DNA of 24,832 bases, taken from a virus. The stretch lies in the IMG/VR virus record IMGVR_UViG_3300044695_000919, positions 1 through 24,832 of that record; one strand, given 5' to 3'. Below the pieces are notes generated by a model. The model ran no database searches and was not told the DNA's origin. It saw nothing but the letters and a program-made list of their open reading frames with translations. The translations under genes were made by a program, and so were the position numbers. Positions 1 to 5,978 of the stretch are shown in pieces (within the stretch, counting starts at the first letter, position 1; each line of letters starts with the position of its first letter).

Positions 1-58
1 CTGGAGTGCGTTTCGGCTTGTTGTAGCCAGAAAATGACTCTGTGCCGCGCTTAATCAT
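1..58 (-). CDS. Partial basic phage protein (N-terminal 19 residues)
   Basis: Only the N-terminus is inside the window, reading MIKRGTESFSGYNKPKRTP before the left edge. The ATG overlaps the stop of the upstream gene (ATGA), so the start is well supported. From memory, the opening SFSGYNKPKRTP is shared by a family of small, lysine-rich phage proteins of unknown function that often sit near structural or packaging genes in podoviruses of marine and freshwater bacteria. It is the last gene of a coupled run of four small minus-strand genes. No function can be assigned. Confidence 0.75.
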   Translation of the reverse strand, partial: MIKRGTESFSGYNKPKRTP

Positions 59-210
59 TTTTTCGCAGTCTTAGCCGCAGCCTTAAAAGCCGCAGCAGTT
101 GGAGCGCCTTTAGTCCCAAGCTTACGCATACGCTCTGGAGTCTTTCCAGCATCTTTTTGCTTTTCAATGCGCTCACGTTTGGCAGCAATGTTGGCATAGA
201 GACCCTTCAT
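55..210 (-). CDS. 51-aa lysine/alanine-rich phage protein
   Basis: A 51-residue very basic protein beginning MKGLYANIAAKRERIEKQKD and ending in an alanine/lysine-rich tail. The opening MKGLYANI is typical of a small conserved phage protein of unknown role, recalled from podovirus genomes, where it lies beside the same neighbours as here. Its ATG overlaps the stop of the DUF6496 gene and its stop overlaps the start of the next gene, so all three are translationally coupled. The high positive charge would suit binding to DNA or to a virion component, but that is inference. Confidence 0.8.
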   Translation of the reverse strand: MKGLYANIAAKRERIEKQKDAGKTPERMRKLGTKGAPTAAAFKAAAKTAKK

Positions 211-395
211 TTCTTGCCCCTATTCGTAGCGGTACGACCACCACGTTGAGGCATAGAACGACCTGCTTCACTCATGGCAATGGCTACGGCTTGGTCACGG
301 CTTTTTACCTTTTGACCAGAAGAAGACTTCAGAGAGCCTTCCTTGTACTCACCCATAACTTTGCCAATCTTTTTGGCTGCTTTACTCAGATTCAT
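207..395 (-). CDS. DUF6496-like small basic protein
   Basis: A 62-residue protein. Residues about 8-45 carry the pattern KKIGKVMGEYKEGSLKSSSG followed by KVKSRDQAVAIAMSEAG, which matches the DUF6496 family as I remember it (K-V-M-x-E-[FY]-K-x-G-x-L-x-S-S-S-G, then 'QA[IV]AIA.SEA'). The function of the family is unknown; members are common in phages and in soil and water bacteria. The start lies 14 nt inside the end of the upstream Cys-rich gene and the stop overlaps the next start. The protein ends in an Arg/Lys-rich tail. Confidence 0.8.
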   Translation of the reverse strand: MNLSKAAKKIGKVMGEYKEGSLKSSSGQKVKSRDQAVAIAMSEAGRSMPQRGGRTATNRGKK

Positions 396-828
396 TTTCG
401 CTCTCCTCAGTTACAGGGCCACCAACAATCCAAGCGGCACAGGTACGCTTGGCAGCACATTTGAAGTGGAACATATCGCAATAACCAAGGTCACCAGCAT
501 CAATGACTTCCCAAGCATCAGGCTCACCCAAGCCTTTTTCGATGCAATCCATCATTGATTCGGTCTGGATAAAAGCAGCGCAATTCCCACAGAGAGACTT
601 TTTTGCTTGACCAGGAGACAGTCGCCACCCGTTAGCCAGCTTACGCCAGTAATCGGTGTTTGGCTCGTTAGGGTTCATAGGGCCGTAGTTGGCCTTATCA
701 ATCGCCTTTTGACGATTCTTGAGGTTTTCTTCTACGTCTTGAGTAGCCAAAGGACAGGCATCGCCTTCTTCTTCTTGGCTCTTTATCTCAATTTCAATTT
801 CAACCTTTGGCGCAAGTAGTCCACCCAT
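382..828 (-). CDS. Conserved Cys-rich phage protein of unknown function
   Basis: A 148-residue protein. I place the start at the ATG at 828 because GGAG lies 6-7 nt upstream; the frame runs on to a GTG at 858 that lacks a ribosome site. The N-terminal third is acidic (runs of Glu), and the C-terminal half has seven cysteines spaced C-x2-C ... C ... YC ... C ... C, including CGNC, DLGYCDMFHFKC and RTCAAWIVGG. The clustered cysteines suggest a metal or Fe-S site, which is inference. From memory, similar proteins lie beside portal or packaging genes in podoviruses. It is the first gene of the leftward run that leaves the window, just below the control region at 829-954. Confidence 0.8.
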   Translation of the reverse strand: MGGLLAPKVEIEIEIKSQEEEGDACPLATQDVEENLKNRQKAIDKANYGPMNPNEPNTDYWRKLANGWRLSPGQAKKSLCGNCAAFIQTESMMDCIEKGLGEPDAWEVIDAGDLGYCDMFHFKCAAKRTCAAWIVGGPVTEESENESE

Positions 829-856
829 AACATTCTCCAGTTTTCCAGATTTTAAC

Positions 857-885
857 ACCCTATCACACTTTTTGCCAGTTGTGAA
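857..885 (-). promoter_or_regulatory. Candidate leftward sigma70 promoter
   Basis: On the minus strand TTCACA (880-885) is followed after 17 nt by TAGGGT (857-862), preceded by TGA, an extended -10 arrangement. The start of transcription would be near 850, giving a short leader to the gene at 828. The -10 hexamer is a poor match (3 of 6), so this is tentative. Support comes from position: the control region at 8954-8972 has a -35-like hexamer in the same place relative to the shared TAGGGTTTGTCC element. Confidence 0.35.
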
Positions 886-886
886 C

Positions 887-935
887 TAGGGTTTGTCCCG
901 ATGGATAACTTTGTGGATAACTAGACAATAGAGGC
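887..935 (+). promoter_or_regulatory. Shared two-part control element, copy A
   Basis: TAGGGTTTGTCC (887-898) and ACAATAGAGGC (925-935) are separated by 26 nt. The same pair recurs at 8961-8972 and 9000-9010 with a 27-nt gap, and in both cases a plus-strand gene starts about 20 nt further on (955 and 9033). The first half contains GGG-TTTGT-CCC, an inverted repeat. It could be a rightward promoter with a nonstandard upstream box, or an operator lying between divergent promoters. Confidence 0.55.
900..920 (-). other. Pair of DnaA-box-like sites, possible origin
   Basis: On the minus strand 912-920 reads TTATCCACA, the exact E. coli DnaA consensus box, and 900-908 reads TTATCCATC, one step away from it. 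They are 12 bp apart in the same orientation, seen on the plus strand as two copies of TGGATAACT (902-910 and 914-922). They lie in the 126-nt control region between divergent genes. This could be a replication origin that uses host DnaA, or a DnaA-regulated promoter. Two boxes are few for an origin. Confidence 0.35.
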
Positions 936-954
936 ATCAACAATAGGAGTCCCC

Positions 955-1050
955 ATGAAAGAATCCATCAAAGACGTTTCCCTGGCAATCGTTATCGGCC
1001 TTACGCTGGCTGCATTTGCTCTTGAGTGGTTTGACGTTCTGACGTTTTAA
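955..1050 (+). CDS. 31-aa single-span membrane peptide
   Basis: A short reading frame starting MKESIKDVSLAIVIGLTLAA, with a hydrophobic segment over about residues 8-26 that could span the membrane, and ending EWFDVLTF. The ATG is preceded by AGGAG with a good spacing, and by control element copy A. It is the only plus-strand gene in the left part of the window, and its last 50 nt lie antisense to the end of the minus-strand gene 1001-1504. A peptide of this shape could act on the membrane, for example as a superinfection or holin-type factor, but no family is recognised. Confidence 0.6.
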   Translation: MKESIKDVSLAIVIGLTLAAFALEWFDVLTF

Positions 1051-1504
1051 TCGCTCTTGCTTTGCGATGGATGATCTGCTTAGTCACATAGGCAGTCATC
1101 TGCTCTAGTTCTTTTACAGTGGAATTTTCCAGTTGCAAATCATGCACATCCATAACTAAGTTCACGGCTTGCATCTCAGGCCCACGGAACAAGAACTTAT
1201 CGTTATCAAGACCACGACAAGCCATTTCATACAGTGCGTCTTGTCCTTGCTTTATCTCTGGCAACCAATCTTTTCCCTTACCGTGAATGGCATACGCCTC
1301 TGTCATGTTTAAGGCAGCGATCAGAACGTCTATCTGGTCACGGTTTCCCCGTCCTTGGACAACCTCTGTCAGTGCTGAATGATTCTTTGCCTTTAGGACT
1401 AACAAAGCGTCACCCACTTGAGACACTGGTTTTAGACCAGATAAGACCCAATTCAATGCGTCCAGGCGTATCCCTTTAGGTTTGTACTTGCTTTTCTTTT
1501 TCAC
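1001..1504 (-). CDS. Conserved hypothetical phage protein (167 aa)
   Basis: Starts at GTG, overlapping the stop of the DUF1289 gene (GTGA), with AAGGAT upstream. The protein opens with a basic stretch (MKKKSKYKPKGIRLDALNWV) and is then mostly helical in character, with the segments KNHSALTEVVQGRGNRDQID and VLIAALNMTEAYAIHGKGKD. From memory, proteins with this 'KNH.AL..L.QG' and 'D.LIAALN.AEA' pattern are widespread in Burkholderiales prophages, with no assigned function. It is the last gene of the long leftward early operon; its 3' end overlaps the 31-aa gene on the opposite strand. Confidence 0.8.
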   Translation of the reverse strand: MKKKSKYKPKGIRLDALNWVLSGLKPVSQVGDALLVLKAKNHSALTEVVQGRGNRDQIDVLIAALNMTEAYAIHGKGKDWLPEIKQGQDALYEMACRGLDNDKFLFRGPEMQAVNLVMDVHDLQLENSTVKELEQMTAYVTKQIIHRKARAIKTSERQTTQEQMQPA

Positions 1505-1692
1505 GCTCTATCCTTGTATCTGTTGTAACGCCAAGCTGTTTGTTCTTTGTCAATGCGCTTCCAAACCTGTTCACGATCATGTAATTCCATCTCGTTCCAC
1601 AAAGCAACTTCCATGTAAGTTCTACCGCATCCCTTACATTTTTCGTCATACAAGGTGGTACAGACTGCTATACAAGGGCTGTCAGGTCTCAT
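1501..1692 (-). CDS. DUF1289 family small Cys protein
   Basis: A 63-residue protein with the DUF1289 signature SPCIAVC ... CKGCGRTYMEVALWNEM. The four cysteines (SPC, VC, C-x2-C) form a likely metal or Fe-S site. Host DUF1289 proteins are small, widespread in proteobacteria and of unknown biochemical role; phage copies are common in Burkholderiales phages. AAGGT lies upstream of the ATG, which is 11 nt inside the end of the preceding 39-aa gene. The stop overlaps the GTG of the next gene. Confidence 0.88.
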   Translation of the reverse strand: MRPDSPCIAVCTTLYDEKCKGCGRTYMEVALWNEMELHDREQVWKRIDKEQTAWRYNRYKDRA

Positions 1693-1801
1693 CTTCTACC
1701 TTTGATTTTTTACCTTCACGCCAGATAGCCCAGCCACAGAGTAAACCGTGAAACCAAGTAAGCCCAATCATTAGCCATGTGTCGGGGTCAAACTCTCTCA
1801 T
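1682..1801 (-). CDS. 39-aa single-span membrane protein
   Basis: A small frame starting MREFDPDTWLMIGLTWFHGL, with one hydrophobic segment over about residues 9-27 and a charged C-terminus (EGKKSKVEDET). The ATG overlaps the TGA of the upstream gene (ATGA) and the frame overlaps the DUF1289 start by 11 nt, so translational coupling supports it as a real gene. Its topology would be N-out or N-in single pass; no family is recognised. Confidence 0.7.
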   Translation of the reverse strand: MREFDPDTWLMIGLTWFHGLLCGWAIWREGKKSKVEDET

Positions 1802-2067
1802 TTTGTCTCCAAAAGGCTCTTGACCTGTTCGTAAATTTCATTCTTTGCGTAGTTGTCGGTTTCGCGCTTGTCCCATCCTGCATAACGCATCTCGTTCTTG
1901 CAGCGTTGCAGCAGCTCATACATCTCGCGCAAGCAGTCCGCAGACTTGCCATGCAGCGGCCACTGCATTGTCTTTTCAAGCATGGCAGCAAGTCGTAAGG
2001 GTTTTGGAAGTTTGCTCACACGCATCAGTTCTGCGGTGTCTTCTTCGGTTGCGTATTTATCAGTCAT
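1798..2067 (-). CDS. Hypothetical protein (89 aa)
   Basis: A charged, helical small protein beginning MTDKYATEEDTAELMRVSKL. A strong site, AAGGAG, lies 8 nt before the ATG, and the ATG overlaps the TGA of the upstream 237-aa gene. Its leader is identical over 21 nt to the leader of the upstream gene at 2777. No domain is recognised; one pair of cysteines (near residues 45 and 56) is too sparse for a zinc finger. Its place among accessory early genes gives no further clue. Confidence 0.7.
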   Translation of the reverse strand: MTDKYATEEDTAELMRVSKLPKPLRLAAMLEKTMQWPLHGKSADCLREMYELLQRCKNEMRYAGWDKRETDNYAKNEIYEQVKSLLETK

Positions 2068-2083
2068 GTGTTCTTCTCCTTGA
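2063..2083 (-). repeat. 21-nt junction repeat, copy 1
   Basis: A 21-nt stretch identical to 2773-2793. On the coding strand it contains AAGGAGAAGAACACATGAC: the end of one gene (Lys-Glu-Lys-Asn-Thr-stop), a Shine-Dalgarno site and the start of the next gene at once. It begins the 89-aa gene. Confidence 0.85.
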
Positions 2084-2777
2084 TTGCATAGTCGTGGAAT
2101 ATCGCCCCCTTGCTTGCGTCACCAACCTTGCAGTTCTTGACCCAGACGTTCTTGCCTGTTTTTAGCCTTCTCAGGTGGCCTCTGCGCTCATGCAGTCGGG
2201 GTGATGCGTGTGTGCCCCCTTTGGACTCTTGGCGGGGCCTAGATGGCTCAATCCACACCGTTGTCCAGTCGTAGGTTGGCAGCTTGCCTTGCTGTATCTT
2301 TCGGCGGTTGGTAAATGTGTCACGCACTGTGGGAATGTGCGCCTCAATACGCCTGTCCATCGCACCATACCAAGCGCCAATTTGAGCCAACATGAGTTCT
2401 GCAAGCTCCTTGTCCACTGGCTCGTCATCGCTGACAGACCCGTATCGAATGTTGTCATCCTCAATGAAGTAAAACATGGCAGGGATCGGCATCAGTCGAG
2501 TCCCGGTTGGCCCCTTCCACATTGACACCGTGATGCCTTCATCTGGATCATCTCCAGCCACCATCATCAAGACGGTGTAGCTCGGGTGATGGCTTGTCTT
2601 TCCTTGCCAAACAACAAAGCATTTGTCAAAAGGTGGTCGGTGCGTCATCACCGGGTCAAGGTCTGCCCGTTGCTTGTCCGTGAACGCACCAGACAGGTCA
2701 AACCATTTGATGTCCACAATGTCCACGCCAGCATCAGCCATCAGCTTCATAGAGTCACGAACAAGTTGAGTGGTCAT
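2064..2777 (-). CDS. Conserved phage protein of unknown function (237 aa)
   Basis: The N-terminal part (VDIVDIKWFDLSG ... HRPPFDKCFVVWQGK) is followed by a C-terminal motif YDWTTVWIEPSRPRQESKGG and then a His/Arg-rich GTHASPRLHERRGHLRRLKTG with NVWVKNCKVGDASKGAIFHDY. The C-terminal pattern 'GGTHASPR.HERRGHWR ... VWVK.C.VGD..KG' is recalled from many phage genomes as a conserved protein with no known role; the His/Cys content could bind metal. It has AAGGAG before its ATG, which overlaps the stop of the upstream HNH gene, and it ends KEKNT like its neighbour. Confidence 0.8.
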   Translation of the reverse strand: MTTQLVRDSMKLMADAGVDIVDIKWFDLSGAFTDKQRADLDPVMTHRPPFDKCFVVWQGKTSHHPSYTVLMMVAGDDPDEGITVSMWKGPTGTRLMPIPAMFYFIEDDNIRYGSVSDDEPVDKELAELMLAQIGAWYGAMDRRIEAHIPTVRDTFTNRRKIQQGKLPTYDWTTVWIEPSRPRQESKGGTHASPRLHERRGHLRRLKTGKNVWVKNCKVGDASKGAIFHDYAIKEKNT

Positions 2778-2793
2778 GTGTTCTTCTCCTTGA
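2773..2793 (-). repeat. 21-nt junction repeat, copy 2
   Basis: The second exact copy of the stop/ribosome-site/start junction at 2063-2083. Here it ends the HNH protein gene (KEKNT) and begins the 237-aa gene. Confidence 0.85.
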
Positions 2794-3307
2794 GTTTGGC
2801 GCTTTTCCGCAGGTTTTCAAACCACGGAATCACCTGTAAATTGTCGTGCGAGTGAAGGCCGCAGACCTCTTTCCCCTGCAAAGGCAAAACATGATCTACA
2901 TGGAACTCAACACCGCCACGGCTTAAAACTTCAGCCACGCTGTACCACATGCCAATCTGATCTTTATCCGCCCATGACGGTGTGCGTTGAATTTTTGCGG
3001 CCCTTCTTTTTGCGGCATGAGCATTAACCTCCGAACGGTTGCCAGTGCGCCATTCTTGGTTTTTCTTGGACTTCTTTTCGGCATGGCTTGCAGTCCATTT
3101 ACGAACAGCCTCTGTCGCCCTTGATTTGTCCTGTTGAACCCAGCTTGAACCCGAGCGCCAACGCACTGCTGCTATGTCTCGCTGACATTGACAGCACATG
3201 CCTTTGACCGCCGTTCTTTCATCAACATGCCCGTTTTTGCAAGGCTTTCCAGTAAAGTAACGAATAGCGCCGGAAGCAAGCGCCTCCTTCCTTGTTGTTG
3301 GAATCAT
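2774..3307 (-). CDS. HNH endonuclease-like protein
   Basis: A 177-residue protein with a zinc-binding N-terminus (residues about 21-42: GKPCKNGH ... KGMCCQCQRD, giving C-x-x-x-H and C-C-x-x-C ligands) and a C-terminal HNH core (residues about 134-170: VEFHVDHVLPLQGKEVCGLH, then NLQVIPWFENLRKSAK). The H-V-D-H ... H ... N-L ... N arrangement matches phage HNH enzymes that nick or cut DNA. The middle is very basic and should contact DNA. It could be a free-standing homing nuclease or a repair/packaging HNH. It starts by ATGA overlap with the upstream gene and ends at the repeated junction. Confidence 0.8.
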   Translation of the reverse strand: MIPTTRKEALASGAIRYFTGKPCKNGHVDERTAVKGMCCQCQRDIAAVRWRSGSSWVQQDKSRATEAVRKWTASHAEKKSKKNQEWRTGNRSEVNAHAAKRRAAKIQRTPSWADKDQIGMWYSVAEVLSRGGVEFHVDHVLPLQGKEVCGLHSHDNLQVIPWFENLRKSAKLKEKNT

Positions 3308-3825
3308 TGATTTTTCTCTCGCAACTTAGCTTCGATGGCTCGGGCAACTTCTGTGAAAGACAGCATTGCTGCACCAAGCGGAACACAGGATTGTTCAATC
3401 TCCTCATCCGTCAGCCCAACCCATGTGCGCTGTGCTGGCGTGTTCTTGCACTGTTTCCCAAGTTGGCAACGCACACTCCAACAGCCTTGTGGGTCTTTGT
3501 CGCAAACAGGCTCCTGCTGTGCTGGCTGCTCTGAAGGCCATGTCAATGGTGAGCATCCGTACAACGCACACTTCTTCGGCGTGTTGCAGCGCATACACCC
3601 TTGCTGTGCTGGCTTCACTGGCTCAGGCACGTAGCCTTGCCAAAAATCGCTAACTTCACTCGCCATGTCACTCAAGATAGATTCTTGAGTCTCTTTGTTC
3701 ATCTCTGCAAAAGTCTCAAAGTGGTTTTCGCCACAGCATCCAAAACTAACTTTTGGTGCACCGCAATAACAACAGTACGTTTGTGAGTCTTCCATCAACT
3801 CTTGGATAAGTTCTTCTCTTGTCAT
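3304..3825 (-). CDS. Cys-rich phage protein with 'WVGLTDEEI' C-terminal module
   Basis: A 173-residue protein that looks modular. The N-terminal part carries CCYCG and GCCG, the middle carries CMRCNTPKKCALYGC and CDKDPQGCWSVRCQLGKQC, and the end carries RTWVGLTDEEIEQSC followed by FTEVARAIEAKLREKNQ. The last piece is a module I recall at the end of many otherwise unrelated Burkholderiales phage proteins. The many cysteines suggest zinc binding. The start overlaps the stop of the upstream gene (ATGA). Function unknown. Confidence 0.75.
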   Translation of the reverse strand: MTREELIQELMEDSQTYCCYCGAPKVSFGCCGENHFETFAEMNKETQESILSDMASEVSDFWQGYVPEPVKPAQQGCMRCNTPKKCALYGCSPLTWPSEQPAQQEPVCDKDPQGCWSVRCQLGKQCKNTPAQRTWVGLTDEEIEQSCVPLGAAMLSFTEVARAIEAKLREKNQ

Positions 3826-4052
3826 ACGTTACCCAATTCAAAGCAGTAATCAGAAAAACCAGCCAAGGCTTCCATTTCTAACTCGTTGATTTGCTCTTTA
3901 GACAAGATGCCTGTTACATCAGTGCAGTCATGGTAGACAGCTTGGAATGATGTTTTCCAATCAATACCGTCTTCATCAAGAAATTCTTCAATGTTCAGAA
4001 CAACAGTGATCACGCCACCGTTCAGAGTTGTGTTGTATTCAAATTCGGTCAT
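3822..4052 (-). CDS. Hypothetical acidic protein (76 aa)
   Basis: Begins MTEFEYNTTLNGGVITVVLN and is strongly acidic, with an apparent beta-strand N-terminus and a helical C-terminus. AAGGAATGTT precedes the ATG. The stop overlaps the next start. It follows the recombination genes after a 41-nt gap, the largest inside this part of the operon, in which I see only its ribosome site. No family is recognised; small acidic early phage proteins sometimes inhibit host enzymes, but nothing here proves that. Confidence 0.7.
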   Translation of the reverse strand: MTEFEYNTTLNGGVITVVLNIEEFLDEDGIDWKTSFQAVYHDCTDVTGILSKEQINELEMEALAGFSDYCFELGNV

Positions 4053-4093
4053 AACATTCCTTGGTTAATGAGTCTTCATTGTGATGGTGGAGA

Positions 4094-4387
4094 CTAGCTT
4101 TGTGAATCAGTGGAAACCCTTAGAAGCGTCCAATCAAGCAATTCTTGTTGTGTTATCCCGTAGTGCTTAACAAAGCCTTTGGTTCCCAAGCCATGTATGC
4201 CAGTGTTTCCCCTGTGATGTTCAGCGCAAAGTGGAATAAGTGTCTTGTAGTCACCTTTTCCCCATCCACCTGCTCTAAGGTGGTGGAGTTCCACTCCTGC
4301 TGGATCGTGTGGCCCGTGTAGGTGATAGCACAGCGCACAGCCCAACTCAGCAACAGCTTGCTTGTGGGCTTTCTCAGCTTTGGTCAA
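4094..4387 (-). CDS. Ref-like (RecA-dependent nuclease family) HNH protein
   Basis: I place the start at TTG 4387, just inside the end of ninB; the frame is open further upstream, but only as a shadow of ninB. The 97-residue protein reads MTKAEKAHKQAVAELGCALC, then VELHHLRAGGWGKGDYKTLI, PLCAEHHRGNTGIHGLGTKG and FVKHYGITQQELLDW. The GCALC, HHLR and LCAEHH ligands with a terminal YG.T..ELL segment match the nuclease core of phage P1 Ref, which cuts DNA at RecA-made D-loops. The family call is from memory of the motif order. Placement next to ninB parallels the nin region of lambdoid phages. Confidence 0.72.
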   Translation of the reverse strand: MTKAEKAHKQAVAELGCALCYHLHGPHDPAGVELHHLRAGGWGKGDYKTLIPLCAEHHRGNTGIHGLGTKGFVKHYGITQQELLDWTLLRVSTDSQS

Positions 4388-4784
4388 AGGACACCCCGTT
4401 TTCAGCGCCCCAAGCAAACAGCCACTCAATAAACTGGCTTGACTCGTCTTTTTTAAATTTGCGAGTTTGCAAGCCAAGCTGAACAATTCCAGTGCCATCA
4501 AGACTTGGAACCAGCTTGCCAGTGCTAATGCCAACTTCTTTAGCGAACTGCCAAACAAGAAACCGCTTCCAATCCTCTTGTGACCACTTAGCACCAAGGT
4601 GGCTTGCTTGCTTTGCGATCTGTCCGATGATGGCGTGATACATCTCCTCCTGGTCGCGGCTTTTAGATTCTTTCTCAATCGTCAGCACTAGCTTGTTCCC
4701 TGCCATTAGGTAAGGCTTGGCTTTCTGCCAAATGTCTTTCAGGACTGTGTGGCCCTGTTGAGCGTTATGCAGCGTGATTTTCAT
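4374..4784 (-). CDS. ninB: NinB-family recombination protein
   Basis: A 136-residue protein, near the 146 of lambda NinB (Orf). Family features: an N-terminal strand region, then LVLTIEKESKSRDQEEMYHA, IIGQIAKQASHLGAKWSQED, WKRFLVWQF and a C-terminal segment SSQFIEWLFAWGAENGV. Lambda Orf works with the Red system: it binds single-stranded DNA-binding protein and helps load the annealing protein. The partner annealing protein here would be the ERF protein encoded at 9343. AAAGGT precedes the ATG, which lies 20 nt inside the end of the transporter gene. Confidence 0.88.
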   Translation of the reverse strand: MKITLHNAQQGHTVLKDIWQKAKPYLMAGNKLVLTIEKESKSRDQEEMYHAIIGQIAKQASHLGAKWSQEDWKRFLVWQFAKEVGISTGKLVPSLDGTGIVQLGLQTRKFKKDESSQFIEWLFAWGAENGVSFDQS

Positions 4785-5250
4785 TGCTAACCTTTGAAAT
4801 CACATAAGCCCAAACAGCACCACCAGCAACTTTTGCAACAAACTGCATGGCAACAATTTGAGGCATCAAAACACCAAAAGCCAATGTTGGGAAAACTAAA
4901 CTGTCAACAGCAGCACCAGCAATGTTGCTTCCATTTGCACGCTTGATCCAAGTGCCTGTAATTTTGGCAAACACAGCCCAATCAACCACTGATGCGGCAG
5001 TGAATGACACAGCAGAAGCAATGGCAATCATTCCAGCAGCAGGGTTTAACAAGTAAGTCAGCAAACCAGTTCCGACAATCAAGCCGCCCATCTGCCATGC
5101 TTTTAGTTTCTGGTGCAACAAGTCTCGCAAAGCCAAGTCAAGGCCAATAAACAAAAATGAATTGATAGGTGACACCCAAGGGCCAAAATGTGAGATTGAC
5201 AAGTTTGCGGCAGTCATTGCCAGTGCGTAGATTGCGATTGCTGTTTTCAT
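4765..5250 (-). CDS. yhhQ: VUT/YhhQ-type queuosine-precursor transporter
   Basis: A 161-residue membrane protein with about six hydrophobic segments (roughly residues 4-20, 28-44, 53-70, 72-92, 112-130, 133-153). The stretch HFGPWVSPINSFLFIGLDLA followed by LRDLLHQ is the hallmark of the VUT (DUF165/YhhQ) family; E. coli YhhQ imports preQ0/preQ1. The phage form is shorter than YhhQ. The start is ATG 5250, with AGGAAA upstream and ATGA overlap with the DpdA-like gene; the frame extends to 5283 but only within that gene. Coupling to a transglycosylase suggests import of a 7-deazaguanine base for phage DNA. Confidence 0.82.
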   Translation of the reverse strand: MKTAIAIYALAMTAANLSISHFGPWVSPINSFLFIGLDLALRDLLHQKLKAWQMGGLIVGTGLLTYLLNPAAGMIAIASAVSFTAASVVDWAVFAKITGTWIKRANGSNIAGAAVDSLVFPTLAFGVLMPQIVAMQFVAKVAGGAVWAYVISKVSNENHAA

Positions 5251-5978
5251 AAAAGCGTTTCCTGAATTGGTTGTTTGATCCATTTTTGTGAGGAATTATG
5301 AGATTCGATTCTTTGTCTCATAACCATTGCTCTTGCTTCTTTTGTTGGTGGTGGGTAGTTGCCGCTTTTCCAGTTGTTATCAATTCCTATGTTTCGACCA
5401 ATGTTTGTGCTGTCAGCAGACGCAAAAGGTAACTTGGTAAAAACTTCAAGGTCAAGCATCCTTAAGCCGTGAAGTTTGCAAATTGGCGAACCATCAGGGC
5501 AAACAACATTCATTGCTTCTGCCATCCGACCCCACCATTTTGAGTTTCCAATCTCAGCAAACTCACCAGATGAGCCAATGCAGACCCTATGAAACTCTCT
5601 TGCAAGCCAAGAAAGCCGACTCATTGATTCGTGCATATGCCATACAGGTGCGCCAAAGAACTTTCCTAAAGGCCACGATCTAACCAAAGCGTTGTTGTCT
5701 TCTTCAGTGCCATCAATTACGTCAGGGATAACAGCAAAGTCACAGTTAGGCATTTTCTTGCAAGCAAACGCCCATTCGTAAAAGTCAGACCAATTAGTCA
5801 CTGGGTTTCCACTTTTCCAGGCACTGAAAGCGCCATTGTCAACAGCAAAAGATTGACAGACTTCAGCAGCAACGCCAAGTTGATCTGGATGATGGAAAGA
5901 AACAAAGGCATGACCAGCTTGCACAGCCGACACAGCAGCAGTTGCTGGAGTTATTGGCAACCCATGATAATGAATCAT
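5247..5978 (-). CDS. dpdA: DpdA-like DNA guanine transglycosylase
   Basis: A 243-residue TGT-superfamily protein. Motifs in order: FAVDNGAFSAW (44-54), matching the DSGGF substrate-binding loop of tRNA-guanine transglycosylase; FAVIPDVIDG (81-90); PVWHMHES (111-118); VCIGSSGEFA (132-141); CKLHGLRML (167-175); and FASADSTNIGRN (185-196), where Asp189 is in the place of the TGT nucleophile. DpdA enzymes replace guanine in DNA with a 7-deazaguanine such as preQ0. The protein is shorter than bacterial DpdA, and no Cys-rich TGT zinc site is seen. GGAGG precedes the ATG, which overlaps the rusA stop. Alternative: a tRNA-targeting TGT relative, less likely in a phage beside a transporter. Confidence 0.82.
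   Translation of the reverse strand: MIHYHGLPITPATAAVSAVQAGHAFVSFHHPDQLGVAAEVCQSFAVDNGAFSAWKSGNPVTNWSDFYEWAFACKKMPNCDFAVIPDVIDGTEEDNNALVRSWPLGKFFGAPVWHMHESMSRLSWLAREFHRVCIGSSGEFAEIGNSKWWGRMAEAMNVVCPDGSPICKLHGLRMLDLEVFTKLPFASADSTNIGRNIGIDNNWKSGNYPPPTKEARAMVMRQRIESHNSSQKWIKQPIQETLL

Noticed and set aside
829-858. GTG start for the Cys-rich protein at 858
   Set aside because: No ribosome site is present, whereas ATG 828 has GGAG in good position.
2171-2464. Second minus-strand frame inside the 237-aa gene
   Set aside because: It is out of frame with a well-supported conserved gene and has no start signal.
4388-4678. Upstream extension of the Ref-like frame to 4678
   Set aside because: It overlaps ninB in another frame and lacks homology-like sequence; the TTG at 4387 gives a protein that starts at the conserved part.
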